Source: Streptomyces sp. NBC_01750 (lineage in GTDB: Bacteria; Actinomycetota; Actinomycetes; Streptomycetales; Streptomycetaceae). Taken from it: a DNA stretch of 64,000 nucleotides. The stretch spans positions 186,001 to 250,000 of the forward strand of contig NZ_CP109137.1 in NCBI RefSeq assembly GCF_035918095.1. The letters run 5' to 3'. The notes below the pieces were generated by a model, which was not told the origin of the DNA, ran no database searches, and saw only the letters and a list, made by a program, of their open reading frames with translations. Below are positions 56,523 through 64,000 of the stretch, piece by piece. Every line of letters begins with the position of its first letter. Positions within the stretch are counted from its first letter, which is position 1. A program made the position numbers and the translations under genes.

Positions 56523-57938
56523 GTGTGATGCGCCAGAAATCCTGAGGGTTAGTAAGTAGCCTGTTGGTATGTTGCATCCGGGTCCTTCCGCTGTGGAGAT
56601 CACGCTGTCCGAGGACGAGCGTGTTGAGCTGCTGCGGCGGGCGGGATTGCCGGACCGGCGTCCGGCCGAGCGGGCCCGGATCATCCTGGCGTGCGCCGAC
56701 GGCACGTCGAATGCGGGCGCCGCGCGGGCCGTTGGTGTGGCGGTCAAGACGGTGAGGAAGTGGCGCCGGGCCTTCGCCGCGGAGCGGATGACCGGTCTCG
56801 AGGACACCGGGCACATCGGTCGGCCGAAGGCCGACCTGGTCCTGAGTGAGGCTGAGCGGGATCAGCTCACCCGTTGGGCGAGGCGGGCGAAGACCGCTCA
56901 GTACCTGGTGATGCGGGCAAAGGTCGTGCTGCGCTGTGCGGAGGGCGGGACGAACAGACAGGCCGCGACCGACCTCGGTATTGACGAGTCGACCGTGGAA
57001 CGCTGGCGGGCCCGGTTCATCGCCAAACGCCTCGACGGCCTGGCCGACGAGCCCCGGGTGGGCCGGCCGCCCTCGATCCTGCTGGATCAGGTCGAGGACG
57101 TCATCGTGGCGACCTTGGAGTGCACTCCGGGTAAGGACACGCACTGGTCGCGGGCTTCGATGGCCGAGCGCACGGGCCTGTCGAAATCGACCATCGGGCG
57201 GATCTGGAAGCGGTTTGACCTTAAGCCGCACCTCCAGGATTCCTTCAAGCTCTCCACCGACCCGCAGTTCGTCGCCAAGGTCGTCGACGTCGTCGGCCTG
57301 TACCACCACCCGCCCGAGAAGGCGGTGGTGTTATGCGTGGACGAGAAGTCCCAGATCCAGGCGCTGGACCGGTCCCAGCTGGTGCTGCCGATAATGCCGG
57401 GCATGCCCGAGCGGCGTACCCATGACTACTACCGGCACGGCATCACCAGCCTGTTCGCGGCCTTCAACATCGCCGACGGCACGGTCATATCGGAACTGCA
57501 CCGCCGCCACCGGACGATTGAGTTCAAGAAGTTCCTGGTCACGATCGACAAGGCGGTGCCCGCCGGGCTCGACGTCCACCTGGTCTGTGACAACTACGCC
57601 ACCCACAACACCGCCGAGATCAAGACGTGGTTGGGCAAACACCCCCGCTTCCACGTCCACTTCACCCCGACCGGCTCCTCCTGGATGAATCAAGTCGAGC
57701 GGTGGTTCGGCCTGTTGACCGACAAGCTCATCCGCCGGGGCGTCCACACGTCCGTGAAGGCCCTGGAGGACGACATCACCGCGTGGATCGACACCTGGAA
57801 CGAGAACCCACGGCCCTTCACCTGGACCAAGACCGCCGACGAGATCCTCAACTCCCTCGCCGACTACCTCACCAAGGTCGGATCCGGCAGCCAGAATACG
57901 GAGCAGAACTAACCCTCAGGATTTCTGGCGCATCACAC
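56523..57938 (+). mobile_element. IS630-family insertion sequence inside the IS5 target duplication
   Basis: 1,416 bp with perfect 31-bp terminal inverted repeats at 56523-56553 and 57908-57938 (starting GTGTGATGCGCC). The TA target duplication is at 56521-56522 and 57939-57940. The left TA is the middle of the IS5 element's right CTAG. Confidence 0.94.
56569..57912 (+). CDS. IS630-family transposase, single frame
   Basis: 447 residues. N-terminal paired helix-turn-helix ([20 protein letters not shown] and [15 protein letters not shown]), then the DDE domain: [16 protein letters not shown] near 256, [15 protein letters not shown] near 337 and [14 protein letters not shown] near 370. Full length and without frame breaks; it fills the element. 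Only distantly similar to the transposase at 43849-44942. Confidence 0.95.
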   Translation: MLHPGPSAVEITLSEDERVELLRRAGLPDRRPAERARIILACADGTSNAGAARAVGVAVKTVRKWRRAFAAERMTGLEDTGHIGRPKADLVLSEAERDQLTRWARRAKTAQYLVMRAKVVLRCAEGGTNRQAATDLGIDESTVERWRARFIAKRLDGLADEPRVGRPPSILLDQVEDVIVATLECTPGKDTHWSRASMAERTGLSKSTIGRIWKRFDLKPHLQDSFKLSTDPQFVAKVVDVVGLYHHPPEKAVVLCVDEKSQIQALDRSQLVLPIMPGMPERRTHDYYRHGITSLFAAFNIADGTVISELHRRHRTIEFKKFLVTIDKAVPAGLDVHLVCDNYATHNTAEIKTWLGKHPRFHVHFTPTGSSWMNQVERWFGLLTDKLIRRGVHTSVKALEDDITAWIDTWNENPRPFTWTKTADEILNSLADYLTKVGSGSQNTEQN

Positions 57939-57982
57939 TAGTGCCGCATCAGGGAACCTTTGCCCTGTAGCCGTCTGGGGTG

Positions 57983-58486
57983 TCAGCTCGTGCTGATTGG
58001 TGCGCTTTGCTCGGCGTCGAGCTGGTGGTCCGCCCAGATGTAGCTTTCGGGCAGCAGGTCGGTGATGGAGACGGTTCGGAGGCTGTCGCTTGCGCCGATG
58101 ATGACCTTGAGGGTTGGGAAGTAGTCAAGAAGGACCTGACGGCAGCGGCCGCATGGGGGCACCACCCCGCGGTCGCGGTCACCCACGGCGACGATGGTGT
58201 CCAGGTCGTAGGCGCCCTGGGGCGCGACCGTGACGCTGGTAGTGGCGGCCAGTTGCTCGTAGGGCTGCGGCGCGAAACCCGTCGGAACCCGGTCGAGCCA
58301 GGGCAGCCGCTGGTGGCCGGGAAGCGTGGGGTGGGTGCTGTCGTAGAAGACGCCTTCCAGTAGCAGGGAACGGGCCGTGGCGGGATCGTCCCGCAGGACG
58401 CTGACCCGAGTGTGGCTCAAGTCGACGATGCCGACTGGTGCTTGGCGGGAGTGCAGCACCAGGCCGTTCCTGTGCGCCTCAGCCAA
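57983..58486 (-). CDS. cytidine-deaminase-like protein, incomplete zinc site
   Basis: 167 residues from the ATG at 58486. The C-terminal third has VVPPCGRCRQVLLDYFP, the PCxxC half of the deaminase zinc site, and SITDLLPESYIWADHQ. The first half of the site, HAE or CAE, cannot be found; where it is expected the sequence reads SVTVAPQGAYDLDTIVAVGD. The N-terminal 90 residues do not match a deaminase core. It may be a fusion of another domain to a deaminase remnant, or carry a compensated frameshift. Activity is doubtful. Confidence 0.6.
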   Translation of the reverse strand: MAEAHRNGLVLHSRQAPVGIVDLSHTRVSVLRDDPATARSLLLEGVFYDSTHPTLPGHQRLPWLDRVPTGFAPQPYEQLAATTSVTVAPQGAYDLDTIVAVGDRDRGVVPPCGRCRQVLLDYFPTLKVIIGASDSLRTVSITDLLPESYIWADHQLDAEQSAPISTS

Positions 58487-59026
58487 TCACCAGGGGCTAC
58501 CCGTGTCGGGGCATGCCACCGCAATCCCAGGCGTCCGCCTCATCAACCACTTCGACCACGCCGTGGACCGCACCCGCAGCGGTCTGCGTGCTAGGACCTC
58601 TCGTGGACCTTCCCGTTACCGGTGTCCTGCCAGCGTCCCGACACCGCAGTTCCGTCCGTCGGACAGGCCACCTGTCGCGGCCCGCGCCGACCATGGGCGG
58701 GCGCATCCGCGCAGGTCAGCGGAGTGCCAACCACCACAGGCCGCTCCGGAACGGAACTCGCGAGCAGCGGATTCGGTCCGATGAGCCGGAGTTGACACTC
58801 CAGCACCTCGCAAGGAACGTTTCCGCAGTTCAAGGCGTGTTTTACCGCCCTTTGGTTCGCGGCACCCGGGTGCGGTCCATGACGGCTTACAGGACGGAGG
58901 CCAGGAAGCCGAGACCGCCATGGACGACATGGCCGCGCCCACGAAGGCGGCTCCGGCACGGAGGAGAGCTGCGGCGGGAGGCCGCGGCCACTGTCGAGTT
59001 GCTCGAGGACTGCGTCCTGTAACTGA
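58487..59026. other. 540-bp gap without a recognised gene
   Basis: Open frames on both strands lack family similarity and good start sites. I see no RNA gene or IS end. Confidence 0.35.
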
Positions 59027-59980
59027 CTACTTGGCGGTCCAATATCCCAGGTCATTTCCGCCGGCGTCCGCCGCTCGCCGCAGCGCCTCCGGGGAACCCA
59101 GCATGCCGTGCGGCAGATAGCCGGACCGGACGCCCAACTCCCACCCGTGCACTTGGACCGCAAGGGCGGCCAGGGTAAGGGCGCCGAGCGGCAGCAGAGT
59201 ACTGGGGGCGGGATCGGATCCCACGCTCTCCCGGTGCTCGATGAGCCGGGCTACGAGAGCCTGTTCAAAGGCGTGCTGGTCGTCGTCGAGGAGTATGCGA
59301 AGGAGGCGCTGGTCCGGTGTCAGGGGGCCGGCGGCGTCCAGGTGCCGGGCCGCCTCGGCGCGCTCGTCGGCGTCCGGCTTGCACAGGGTCACGGTGGGCC
59401 AGTCTCGGGGCAGGTGCCCGCGCGCCTGGGTCAGGTAGCCGCACAGTGCGTCCATCTCAGCAAGGTCCGCCGGATCCGACGTCGAGCTCAGTTTTGAGTA
59501 CGGCACGCCGTCGCGGATCGCGGGCGCGTAGTCGTTCCGCAGCAGCAGACCGATCACCCGCTGCCATTCCCACACCAAGCCGCTGACCAGGCACATCGCA
59601 AACGTGTCGACCCACGTTCCAGCTGTGGGGGCCTCCTCGATGACGTCACCGAAGGCGATGTCATCGCTGCTGAGTCTCTCGTCGATGAGCGGGAAGACCA
59701 TCTCCTGGTCGCCGTCGGGGAAGCAGCCAACGCCCAGCGCCCCCAAGGAGCACTCCGCCGCGGTCCGCAGAACCGTGCGCGATGACTCGTCGAGCGCGGG
59801 ATCCTCCACAGTGCGGGCCGCGATGTGGTCGAGGAGCTCGTCACGCATCTCCTGCAACTTCTCCGGGGACGGGTCGTCGTAGCGCATCCAGTGCCACCGC
59901 CGCCAGGTCCGTCGGCTGATGTCGTCGAGTGCCTGGCCTATGTGCTGTCCACTGACCTCATGGCGCGTCACTTCCTGCAC
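59027..59980 (-). CDS. Imm49-family immunity protein
   Basis: 317 residues. The start MQEVTRHEVSGQHI, the block RTWRRWHWMRYD, and the later AMCLVSGLVWEWQRVIGLLL and QVHGWELGVRSGYLP are features I recall from immunity 49 proteins of Streptomyces, which are associated with polymorphic toxin systems. No toxin gene is visible next to it, so it is an orphan immunity gene or belongs to a toxin elsewhere. The start codon reads GTG or ATG at 59980; an internal RYDDPS region matches expectation, so the N-terminus is probably complete. Confidence 0.75.
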   Translation of the reverse strand: MQEVTRHEVSGQHIGQALDDISRRTWRRWHWMRYDDPSPEKLQEMRDELLDHIAARTVEDPALDESSRTVLRTAAECSLGALGVGCFPDGDQEMVFPLIDERLSSDDIAFGDVIEEAPTAGTWVDTFAMCLVSGLVWEWQRVIGLLLRNDYAPAIRDGVPYSKLSSTSDPADLAEMDALCGYLTQARGHLPRDWPTVTLCKPDADERAEAARHLDAAGPLTPDQRLLRILLDDDQHAFEQALVARLIEHRESVGSDPAPSTLLPLGALTLAALAVQVHGWELGVRSGYLPHGMLGSPEALRRAADAGGNDLGYWTAK

Positions 59981-60423
59981 GGCTGCTGTCCTCTCGTGAT
60001 CTTCCCGGCCGGACGCGGCACGCTATCAGCGGCCTCAGACATCGCCCCGGATCCGGCCGCGAGAACCCGGCAGCAACAGCGGTGCTGGGTGGGCGGTGCT
60101 GCCGCGTTCCTGTCTGCACCGGGCACCTTCCGCCTTGATTTGCGACCTCACTTCCCTCAGCACGCGAGGGCAAGTTGGACGTCGGCGACTTCATCCGGAA
60201 TCGAATGAAGTCGAAGGGCTGGATGCGCCGTACGTCGCCAGGTGGTTATGTCCATGAGAACGGACAGCAGATGTTCACCACTTCGGGAGGCACCGCCGTC
60301 TGGCACTGTTCGATTGCGGCAGCAGCACTCGAGCTTCAACCTCCGCAGGCGCCGTGCCGGCCATTGCCGCCCTTCCGTGCCATCGAACACGGTCTGGCGG
60401 GAGCTAGGTGCGATCCTGCATGT

Positions 60424-60819
60424 ATGAACCATCTCGGCGACGCGAACCTGCGCACCTGGACGCTGCGGTTTATGACCCTCCTCGCAGCCGACACCCAGGA
60501 TCAGCTTGCCTGGCTGGGCGAGCGTGAGCTGGAGACGGAGTCCGTCGTTGAAGAGGTGGAGCTCCTCTGCCGCATCTCCGAAGGACTCGCCGAGCGCGGA
60601 GCCTTCGAACCCAAGAATCTGCGCGATCTTCAGGCCATCGGCCGTCTCCTCGGCGAGATCGATGCCGCCTGCCGCGCCGGCCTCTGGGCCAACGCCCTGG
60701 CCACAGATCCGGCGTGGGACGAAATACGCCCTCTCGCCCGCCAGTTCCTCCTCACGACGCTGGGCGACTGGCGTCAGCCACTGCCACGCCCCGTGCGCTC
60801 GCACACGGGCGACCACTGA
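60424..60819 (+). CDS. hypothetical helical protein
   Basis: 131 residues from the ATG at 60424 (MNHLGDANLRTW). Mostly helical and acidic: VVEEVELLCRISEGLAERGA, LRDLQAIGRLLGEIDAACRA, and a final FLLTTLGDWRQPLP. The frame is open further upstream to 60175, where MDVGDFIRNRMKSKGW looks like the start of a separate or longer protein; I cannot decide between them. I recall similar conserved Streptomyces proteins without a function. Confidence 0.6.
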   Translation: MNHLGDANLRTWTLRFMTLLAADTQDQLAWLGERELETESVVEEVELLCRISEGLAERGAFEPKNLRDLQAIGRLLGEIDAACRAGLWANALATDPAWDEIRPLARQFLLTTLGDWRQPLPRPVRSHTGDH

Positions 60820-61157
60820 GCACGTCCAGGCCGCCTGTGCGACTCTGACGTGGCCGGCTCCACGCGGCGGGAACGTCGCGGCGACGTTCGGATGGGTGTC
60901 GGCCGGTAGGCGGCCGCACACCGCCTGCCAGACCTCGGCGGCCGCCTCTCGGCTCGAAACTCACGCAGCGTTCGAATCCTCGGTGTGCTCTGGCGCCTCC
61001 CGAAGTCGGGTTCTGGCTCACTTTCCGTGGAGGGCTGACTGAGCGTGATGTCAATGGCTCCCCAGGCCGTGAGCAACGGACACTCGGAGTCACGTGCCCA
61101 CGGCCCTCGCTGCGACGCCTGATCGCCGTTCTCTTGGTGGCGTCGCGACGGCAGACT
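60820..61157. other. 338-bp gap holding one arm of a long-range inverted repeat
   Basis: No gene recognised. Contains the 23-bp repeat arm at 61009-61031. Confidence 0.4.
61009..61031 (+). repeat. 23-bp inverted repeat, left arm
   Basis: GGTTCTGGCTCACTTTCC then GTGGA. Its exact reverse complement is at 63708-63730, next to the ISL3 gene and the ISAs1 fragment. Probably a terminal repeat of an insertion sequence or a scar of one. Confidence 0.6.
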
Positions 61158-61895
61158 ATGGAGGTGGACTCTGACCTTTACCCTGATCTGGCTGCTGCTG
61201 GCAGCCTGGCCGCAGCGTTGGAACAGCTGGCGGCCGAACTCGGTGTCGAACTCACAGTGGTACCCGGCGATTGGGGCCCACTGGTTTCGGCCGGCATCGC
61301 CTCGTCGGTCCCTGAGCGCAAGCCGCTATCCGTTCACATCGGGGCTGAGAGCCGCTGGTTCGGTGTCTCCGGCTGGAGTCGCGGAGTCGAACTCATTACC
61401 GGAGCCACGCCCGACCTGACGGATATCGTCAGGGCCGGAGCGGCATGGGGACGGGGCAGGAGCCTGTGGGAGCTGCGGGCGGAGCTGTCGTTTCTGCGCT
61501 CCAGCAAGCGCGCCGAAGCTCACGAACGCGGGCCGACCGCGGTGGTGGAGCTGCAGTGGCGCACAATGCGGGAGCAGGCGGCCGAGGAACCGAATTTCAC
61601 AGGGTTCGGCGAACTCGTGGAAGTGGCTCATGCCGACCCGCGGCTGCGACAGCTCTATGTATTCTCCAGCCACTGGACGCTCGGCTTCAGCTCCTGCACC
61701 GGATACCCGTTCCGCAACGAGGTGGCCATCGTCCCGTCGCACAATGGCAGCCCATTCCGCCTGAAGAAACATCCTCTCTCCGACGACGCTCTTGGCGAGG
61801 CCGCCACGGCCGAGGAAGCCGTCGCCCTGGCGGTGCGCCACCTCCCCACCGATCTCGGTCCGGCGGAAGCGGGAACCGCCGAACAAGATGGATGA
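61158..61895 (+). CDS. DUF6193-family protein
   Basis: About 245 residues from the ATG at 61158 (MEVDSDLYPDLAAAG). The layout matches the DUF6193 family, annotated in databases as natural-product-biosynthesis associated: LEQLAAELGVEL, RSLWELRAELSFL, EAHERGPTAVVELQWRTMR, LRQLYVFSSHWTLGFSS and a C-terminal ATAEEAVALAVRHLP. The biochemical role is unknown, and there is no biosynthetic cluster right beside it. An earlier start at 61134 is possible. Confidence 0.72.
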   Translation: MEVDSDLYPDLAAAGSLAAALEQLAAELGVELTVVPGDWGPLVSAGIASSVPERKPLSVHIGAESRWFGVSGWSRGVELITGATPDLTDIVRAGAAWGRGRSLWELRAELSFLRSSKRAEAHERGPTAVVELQWRTMREQAAEEPNFTGFGELVEVAHADPRLRQLYVFSSHWTLGFSSCTGYPFRNEVAIVPSHNGSPFRLKKHPLSDDALGEAATAEEAVALAVRHLPTDLGPAEAGTAEQDG

Positions 61896-62008
61896 CGAGC
61901 GCGAACCAAATCACTGACCGTCAGCGATCTCGTGGTCAGTTGGCTCCCCATCAGACGGCCGCGGACGGGGAAATCCAACTGGCAACCCACAGTGGTCTGA
62001 CCTGCGCT

Positions 62009-63676
62009 TCACGAGTAGAGCAGGACGCGCTTGCGGAGGAGATGAAAGCCGGCCCGCCCGAACATCTGGCGTTTGAGCATCTTGATTCGGTTGACGTGTC
62101 CTTCGACAACGCCGGAGCTCCAGGGCAGGGTGAGGCCGGCGATGACGGCGTCGCGGTCGCGGTCGATGCCTGCGGCAAGGGTGTGGAGGCTGGGGAGATC
62201 GTCTCGCCGGACGGCGTTGAGCCACTGCGGCAGCCGTTCGCCCTGGCGCTCGGTGAGCATCTGGCAGAAGGAGCGGACGTGGCCGGTGAGGGCGTCCAGT
62301 TCAGGGCAGTGGACGAGAACGGCTTTGAGTCGGAGGTGCTCCGTCTCGGTGAGGCTCTCTGGCCGGCGGAGGATCCACCCAGCGACGAGGCGGGGTGACG
62401 GTGGCCGAGCTGTGACGGGGCACGACGAGAGTCGATTCTCCCGGAAGTAGGCGCGAACCCGCTGGTAGCTGCCCTGATAGCCGAGCGGCACGATCTCCTC
62501 CCACACCATCCATGCGTTGGTGCAGCCTTGGTTCCAGCGGTCATCCAGGTAGGGCTTGAAGGCGTCGAGTTTAGTTGGCCGGTCTTGCCACTGCCCGTGG
62601 AACAGTTCTTCCGGAGTGGTTGCGTCGGCGAGGAGCTTGACGGTTCGGGAGGTCATATGGAGTTGGCGGCCGATCGCCCTCCGGCTGAGCCCGGCTGCCA
62701 GCAATTCGTGGGCGGTCGCGTGCTTGTCGCGGGTGCGGTCAGCGAAGCGATGTCCCCTCGGCCAAGGCGAGCCAGAGGGGCCTTCGAACTTCTCCGGCTC
62801 GGGGGCAGGCTGGGCTGGATCTGACGCCAGGACCTTCAGGCATCCACGGTGGTCTGCGACGCACCGCTCTGCAGCCTCGCTCAGGTTGTGCCAAAGATGC
62901 CACCTGTCCGCGACCTGCACCGCCTGCGGTGCCCCGGCCTTGGCACCTTCGGCGAAGAACGGTGCACGATCGCGGCAGACCACCTCCACCCCGGGCCGCC
63001 TCGCGAGCCAAGCGGCCAGGCTGGAGGCCTCCCGGTCGGGCAGAAGGTCGACTGGACGCCGGCTTTCGACGTCGACCAGGACAGTTCCGTAGTGACGCCC
63101 TTTGCGGGTCGCGTACTCATCGACGCCGACCACCCGCGGGGCTGGAACTTCGGGGTCGGGTAACGCTTCGACCAGCCGCAGTACCGTGCTGCGGCTCACG
63201 GCCACGCCGAACACTCTCGCCATGCGGGCACCGGCCCGACCGGCGAGCGCGAGGCCGACCGCGGCCAGCGTCGACCGCAGGCGCTCGGTCCGCCGACCGT
63301 ACCGACGGGTCAACCCTGGCAGCTGCTCGGCAAAGGTCCGCCGCCCACACGAGATGACTGGGCAGAGGAACCTGCGGACGCGTAAACAGAGAGCGACCCG
63401 TCTGCCACCGCTGGGCACATCAGCGGGGAATCGCAGGTAGGAGCTGTGAATCCGCCGTGACCAGTTCCCGCATCCGGGACAGATGGCCCCAGCCACCGTG
63501 CTTCGAGCCTCTATGCGTACCGCCTCGTCGTTCACGGCGACCGACAGCACCGCCACGTCGGCAATCGACGGGAACAGCAACTCCTCCAGCCGGAGCACCA
63601 CTTCTTCCACAGGGCGCACTGTCGGCCACACCGCACCCGGTACGGGCCAATTCCGGGCAACTTCCCCACGGCCCAC
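62009..63676 (-). CDS. ISL3-family transposase, full length
   Basis: 555 residues. N-terminal zinc finger (AICPGCGNWSRRIHSSYLRF then CPVISCGRRTF), HTH (GVAVSRSTVLRLVEAL), the DDE region with VVGVDEYATRKGRHYG and VVCRDRAPFFAEG, and an AVQVADRWHLWHNL block. The C-terminus has SGVVEGHVNRIKMLKR and ends RKRVLLYS. The frame is unbroken, so the copy may be active. The start is a GTG at 63676. I could not define both element ends. Confidence 0.94.
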   Translation of the reverse strand: MGRGEVARNWPVPGAVWPTVRPVEEVVLRLEELLFPSIADVAVLSVAVNDEAVRIEARSTVAGAICPGCGNWSRRIHSSYLRFPADVPSGGRRVALCLRVRRFLCPVISCGRRTFAEQLPGLTRRYGRRTERLRSTLAAVGLALAGRAGARMARVFGVAVSRSTVLRLVEALPDPEVPAPRVVGVDEYATRKGRHYGTVLVDVESRRPVDLLPDREASSLAAWLARRPGVEVVCRDRAPFFAEGAKAGAPQAVQVADRWHLWHNLSEAAERCVADHRGCLKVLASDPAQPAPEPEKFEGPSGSPWPRGHRFADRTRDKHATAHELLAAGLSRRAIGRQLHMTSRTVKLLADATTPEELFHGQWQDRPTKLDAFKPYLDDRWNQGCTNAWMVWEEIVPLGYQGSYQRVRAYFRENRLSSCPVTARPPSPRLVAGWILRRPESLTETEHLRLKAVLVHCPELDALTGHVRSFCQMLTERQGERLPQWLNAVRRDDLPSLHTLAAGIDRDRDAVIAGLTLPWSSGVVEGHVNRIKMLKRQMFGRAGFHLLRKRVLLYS

Positions 63677-63690
63677 TCACCCAACAACCG

Positions 63691-63963
63691 TCACTCAGCG
63701 TGCATGGTCCACGGAAAGTGAGCCAGAACCGCTACTCGCGTACACAGCCAGCCCAGACCGCGTGCCTGATCACGGAAATGTGAAACAGGCACTCTCAGCG
63801 CGAGCACGACGACCAGAGCGTGCCGTACGCCGCGCGGATCGCGAGGGTCGGGCACCTCGGCCAGTCGCTCCAGCAGGCCCGGGATCTCCTCGGGCACGGC
63901 CCCGGGATGCTCGCGGAGTTGGTCAAAGGCAGGCGGGATCGGCGTTGATGCGTCGGCAGGCAC
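63691..63963 (-). mobile_element. ISAs1-family transposase N-terminal fragment
   Basis: From a GTG at 63963: EEIPGLLERLAEVPDPRDP then RGVRHALVVVLAL, the N-terminus of ISAs1-type transposases. At about 63790 the match ends and unrelated sequence follows to a stop at 63691. The fragment was cut by whatever inserted at 63708-63790, probably the ISL3 element. Confidence 0.75.
63708..63730 (-). repeat. 23-bp inverted repeat, right arm
   Basis: Exact reverse complement of 61009-61031. It lies 32 bases upstream of the ISL3 transposase start and inside the broken part of the ISAs1 frame. Confidence 0.6.
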
Positions 63964-64000
63964 GGTCTTCCACCCGGATCACGTGGCGTCGAGAACTCCA

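Overview
The window is strongly GC-rich, with G or C favoured at third codon positions. It carries gene families typical of Streptomyces: a SpoIIE/RsbU phosphatase fused to an RsbW-like ATPase, an FxS-type RiPP cluster, DUF2000, DUF6193, Imm49 and many actinobacterial insertion-sequence scars. I read it as a Streptomyces or close relative, from accessory rather than core chromosome. All assignments are by eye; no database search was run.

Region 1 (1-12340) is a triose/dihydroxyacetone (DHA) module. It has an aldo/keto reductase, a one-chain ATP-dependent DHA kinase, GAPDH, a GlxA-type AraC regulator and class II fructose-1,6-bisphosphatase. A second, PEP-dependent DHA kinase system follows: a minus-strand operon of MIP channel, DhaK, DhaL and enzyme I, facing DhaM and HPr on the plus strand. 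The intergenic gap between these two arms has repeated ATGAAC/GTTCAT dyads that look like operators. Together the genes could take up glycerol or DHA, phosphorylate it by two routes, and pass triose phosphate to glycolysis or gluconeogenesis.

Region 2 (12414-31714) is mixed and partly decayed. It has the multidomain phosphatase, a PadR regulator with a membrane partner, two GNAT acetyltransferases, a nitrate/sulfonate-type ABC transporter, a membrane-anchored Mrr nuclease and a degenerate membrane-anchored Ser/Thr kinase. Several genes carry single-base frameshifts (serine hydrolase, CbrC family, ABC permease), and there are remnants of IS110, IS5 and IS701 elements and of a WD40 gene.

Region 3 (31949-40759) is a two-gene cassette. 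It encodes a giant protein of about 2,380 residues with repeated LamG-like jelly-roll domains and an unrecognised C-terminal region, followed by an unrecognised 545-residue partner. It lies between IS and zinc-ribbon debris.

Region 4 (40860-45037) is mobile-element debris: a decayed Cys-rich zinc-ribbon gene, an ISL3 tail fused in frame to a hypothetical gene, a flavin monooxygenase tail, and an IS630 element with intact ends inserted in an integrase-like remnant.

Region 5 (45034-55580) begins with an AraC/DUF2000 divergent pair, followed by a complete FxS-type radical-SAM peptide cluster: short precursor, FxsB-like radical SAM/SPASM enzyme, TIR protein (FxsC), MoxR ATPase, VWA-like protein, and a 1,289-residue TIR/NB-ARC/TPR protein (FxsT). 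Most junctions overlap or are nearly touching. This is the most interesting system in the window. The families are known, but the precursor C-terminus and the MoxR/VWA/TIR additions deserve attention.

Region 6 (55581-64000) holds two nested insertion sequences with readable target duplications, a cytidine-deaminase-like protein, an Imm49 immunity protein, small hypothetical genes, a DUF6193 gene, a full ISL3 transposase and an ISAs1 fragment.
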